Origin: CAZXDS01 sp964639525
GTDB lineage: Bacteria > Bacteroidota > Ignavibacteria > Ignavibacteriales > Melioribacteraceae
NCBI GenBank assembly: GCA_964639525.1
Contig: CAZXDS010000167.1
Coordinates: 1-7,424, forward strand
Direction: 5' to 3'
Length of the DNA: 7,424 bases
The notes under the pieces are model-generated. The model worked only from the letters and a program-made list of their open reading frames with translations. It was not told where the DNA came from and did not search any database. Below are positions 6,597-7,424 of the stretch, piece after piece (within the stretch, counting starts at the first letter, position 1; every line of letters starts with the position of its first letter). Position numbers and translations under genes: made by a program.

Positions 6597-7184
6597 TTAT
6601 CTATCCAATTCATTTTTGTACGGTTCTAAAATGATTTTCAAGCTTTCCCGTGCCCTAAATATTCTGGATTTAACCGTGCCCACCTCACATTCTAATTTAT
6701 CTGCAATTTCCTTATAGCTTAGTCCGTCAATGTCTCGTAGAATCAGAGGTACTTTCAATTTATCGGGTAATTTATTTATACATTTTCTCACCAGCTGCGG
6801 AATACCAATCGAATCCGAATTCATCCGCGAACTGTGCGTATGAATTGATTCGTTAATCGGAATAAATATACTTCTGACTTTTTTCTTACGTAGATAATCC
6901 CTACACTTATTTACTGTTATTCTATAAATCCAAGTAGTAAATTTTGACTCAAACCTGAACTCACTCAATTTTTTATAAATACTTATAAATACTTCCTGTG
7001 AAATATCATCAATATTATTATTGTCGCCGAGAGTAAGATAAACAAGGTTTCTGACTTTCTCTTTGTGCTTTATAACTAATCTTGAAAATGCTGTTTCATC
7101 TCCATCAATGAAAGATCGAATCAGAGTATAATCCTCTTCATCGCTCAATGCAGTCTTATTAATTTTATTCTCAACTTCTGTCAT
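6597..7184 (-). CDS. RpoE-like ECF RNA polymerase sigma factor (sigma-24 type)
   Basis: This 195-residue protein has a standard ECF layout. Region 2 spans about 17-102 and includes LIRSFIDGDETAFSRLV, DDISQEVFISIYKKL (core RNA polymerase contact) and FTTWIYRITVNKCRDYLRKKK (promoter -10 reading and melting). A non-conserved linker follows at 103-127. Region 4 spans about 128-185, with LPDKLKVPLILRDIDGLSYKEIA and VGTVKSRIFRARESL as the -35 helix-turn-helix. There is no region 3, so it is not a SigB-type factor. The start is ATG at 7184-7182 with no clear Shine-Dalgarno. ECF genes are often followed by a cognate anti-sigma gene; here the next gene, 258 bp on, is the STAS protein, and the RsbW-like anti-sigma follows it. 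Whether the two are functionally linked is inference. Confidence 0.93.
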   Translation of the reverse strand: MTEVENKINKTALSDEEDYTLIRSFIDGDETAFSRLVIKHKEKVRNLVYLTLGDNNNIDDISQEVFISIYKKLSEFRFESKFTTWIYRITVNKCRDYLRKKKVRSIFIPINESIHTHSSRMNSDSIGIPQLVRKCINKLPDKLKVPLILRDIDGLSYKEIADKLECEVGTVKSRIFRARESLKIILEPYKNELDR

Positions 7185-7202
7185 AAAATAATCATTAAAG
7201 AA

Positions 7203-7231
7203 AAAATATTTTTTAACATTTGTTTATTCAA
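7203..7231 (-). promoter_or_regulatory. Weak sigma-70-like promoter candidate for the RpoE-like gene
   Basis: On the minus strand TTGAAT (7231-7226), a 17-base spacer and TATTTT (7208-7203) each match four of six consensus bases, ending about 18 bases before the ATG. The spacing and position fit, but such matches are common in AT-rich DNA. Confidence 0.22.
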
Positions 7232-7315
7232 GGTGATTTGCAAGTTATTAAAAACATTTGAATTTTTATAATAGGAATTAACACAGACATATTTTTTTTT
7301 GCGCCCTACATTTAA

Positions 7316-7323
7316 TAATTTTG
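7316..7323 (+). promoter_or_regulatory. Bacteroidota-type -7 element TAATTTTG
   Basis: TAATTTTG fits the TAnnTTTG -7 consensus of Bacteroidota exactly. It lies 33 bases before an ATG at 7357, a sensible leader length. A TTTG at 7298-7301, at the end of a T9 tract, could be the -33 element, but its 14-base spacing is shorter than the usual 19-21, so support is partial. Confidence 0.35.
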
Positions 7324-7335
7324 TGGTACTACCAC
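7323..7335 (+). promoter_or_regulatory. Small hairpin or operator GTGGT-ACT-ACCAC
   Basis: Five-base perfect arms with a three-base loop start at the last base of the TAATTTTG element and cover the expected transcription start. It is more GC-rich than its surroundings, which makes chance less likely. It could be an operator or a 5' hairpin on the plus-strand transcript. Confidence 0.35.
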
Positions 7336-7356
7336 CAATTTACCGGAACTATTCAA

Positions 7357-7424
7357 ATGAATAAAAAGAAAGTAACACTTACAAAAAAAACGAACTGAAT
7401 ATCAAAGATTAAAAGACAAACAAT
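7357..7424 (+). other. Possible 5' end of a plus-strand gene, interrupted after an A8 run
   Basis: ATG at 7357 opens a 13-codon frame (MNKKKVTLTKKTN) that stops at TGA 7396-7398. Just before the stop lies a run of eight A (7383-7390). If one A were absent, the frame would continue with RTEYQRLKDKQ to the window edge, giving a lysine-rich start typical of a real protein. In the unshifted continuing frame there is a TAA shortly upstream and no start codon. The TAATTTTG element and hairpin upstream fit a promoter. It may be a sequencing error, slippage, a broken gene or chance; I do not recognise the protein. Confidence 0.3.

Noticed and set aside
7181..7195. A four-codon mini-frame (MIIL) overlapping the RpoE-like start by ATGA
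   Set aside because: It is too short, has no ribosome binding site, and such frames are common in AT-rich leaders.

Overview
The window is AT-rich and looks like a member of the Bacteroidota/Ignavibacteriota group. This rests on three things: the left-edge sigma factor belongs to a subgroup typical of Bacteroidota, the GAF-SpoIIE phosphatase style is common there, and there is one TAnnTTTG-type promoter match. The phylum call is an inference from protein style, not a search result. Every confident gene lies on the minus strand, so the region reads from right to left.

In transcription order, an RpoE-like ECF sigma factor (6597-7184) is followed by a 258-bp gene-free gap. This gap holds a short degenerate heptanucleotide repeat and two small dyads. 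Next comes a tight five-gene cluster: a STAS anti-anti-sigma protein (5991-6338), an RsbW-type ATP-binding anti-sigma/serine kinase (5554-5982, TTG start), a soluble GAF-GAF-PP2C phosphatase (3868-5550), a membrane PDZ-multi-TM-GAF-PP2C phosphatase (1313-3871) and a YhhN-family membrane protein (658-1284). Gene spacing in the cluster is 8 bp, 3 bp, a 4-bp ATGA overlap and 28 bp. After a further 105-bp gap, a second and different ECF sigma factor (1-552, TTG start) runs off the left edge of the window.

The four central proteins form a complete partner-switching circuit of the RsbU/V/W kind. The kinase would phosphorylate the STAS protein and hold a target. The two phosphatases, one cytosolic and one reporting through the membrane, would dephosphorylate the STAS protein so that it captures the kinase and frees the target. 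No SigB-type (region 3 containing) sigma factor is present. Instead the module is bracketed by two ECF sigma genes, and neither sequence shows which, if either, is the target. The YhhN protein at the end of the cluster suggests, by position only, a link to membrane lipid metabolism.

At the right edge a short plus-strand reading frame begins at 7357, behind a promoter-like TAATTTTG and a small hairpin. It meets a stop just after a run of eight A. One alternative frame stays open to the window end, so this may be a real gene start with a homopolymer indel or slippage, or it may be chance. I found no tRNA, rRNA, CRISPR, insertion sequence or convincing intrinsic terminator.
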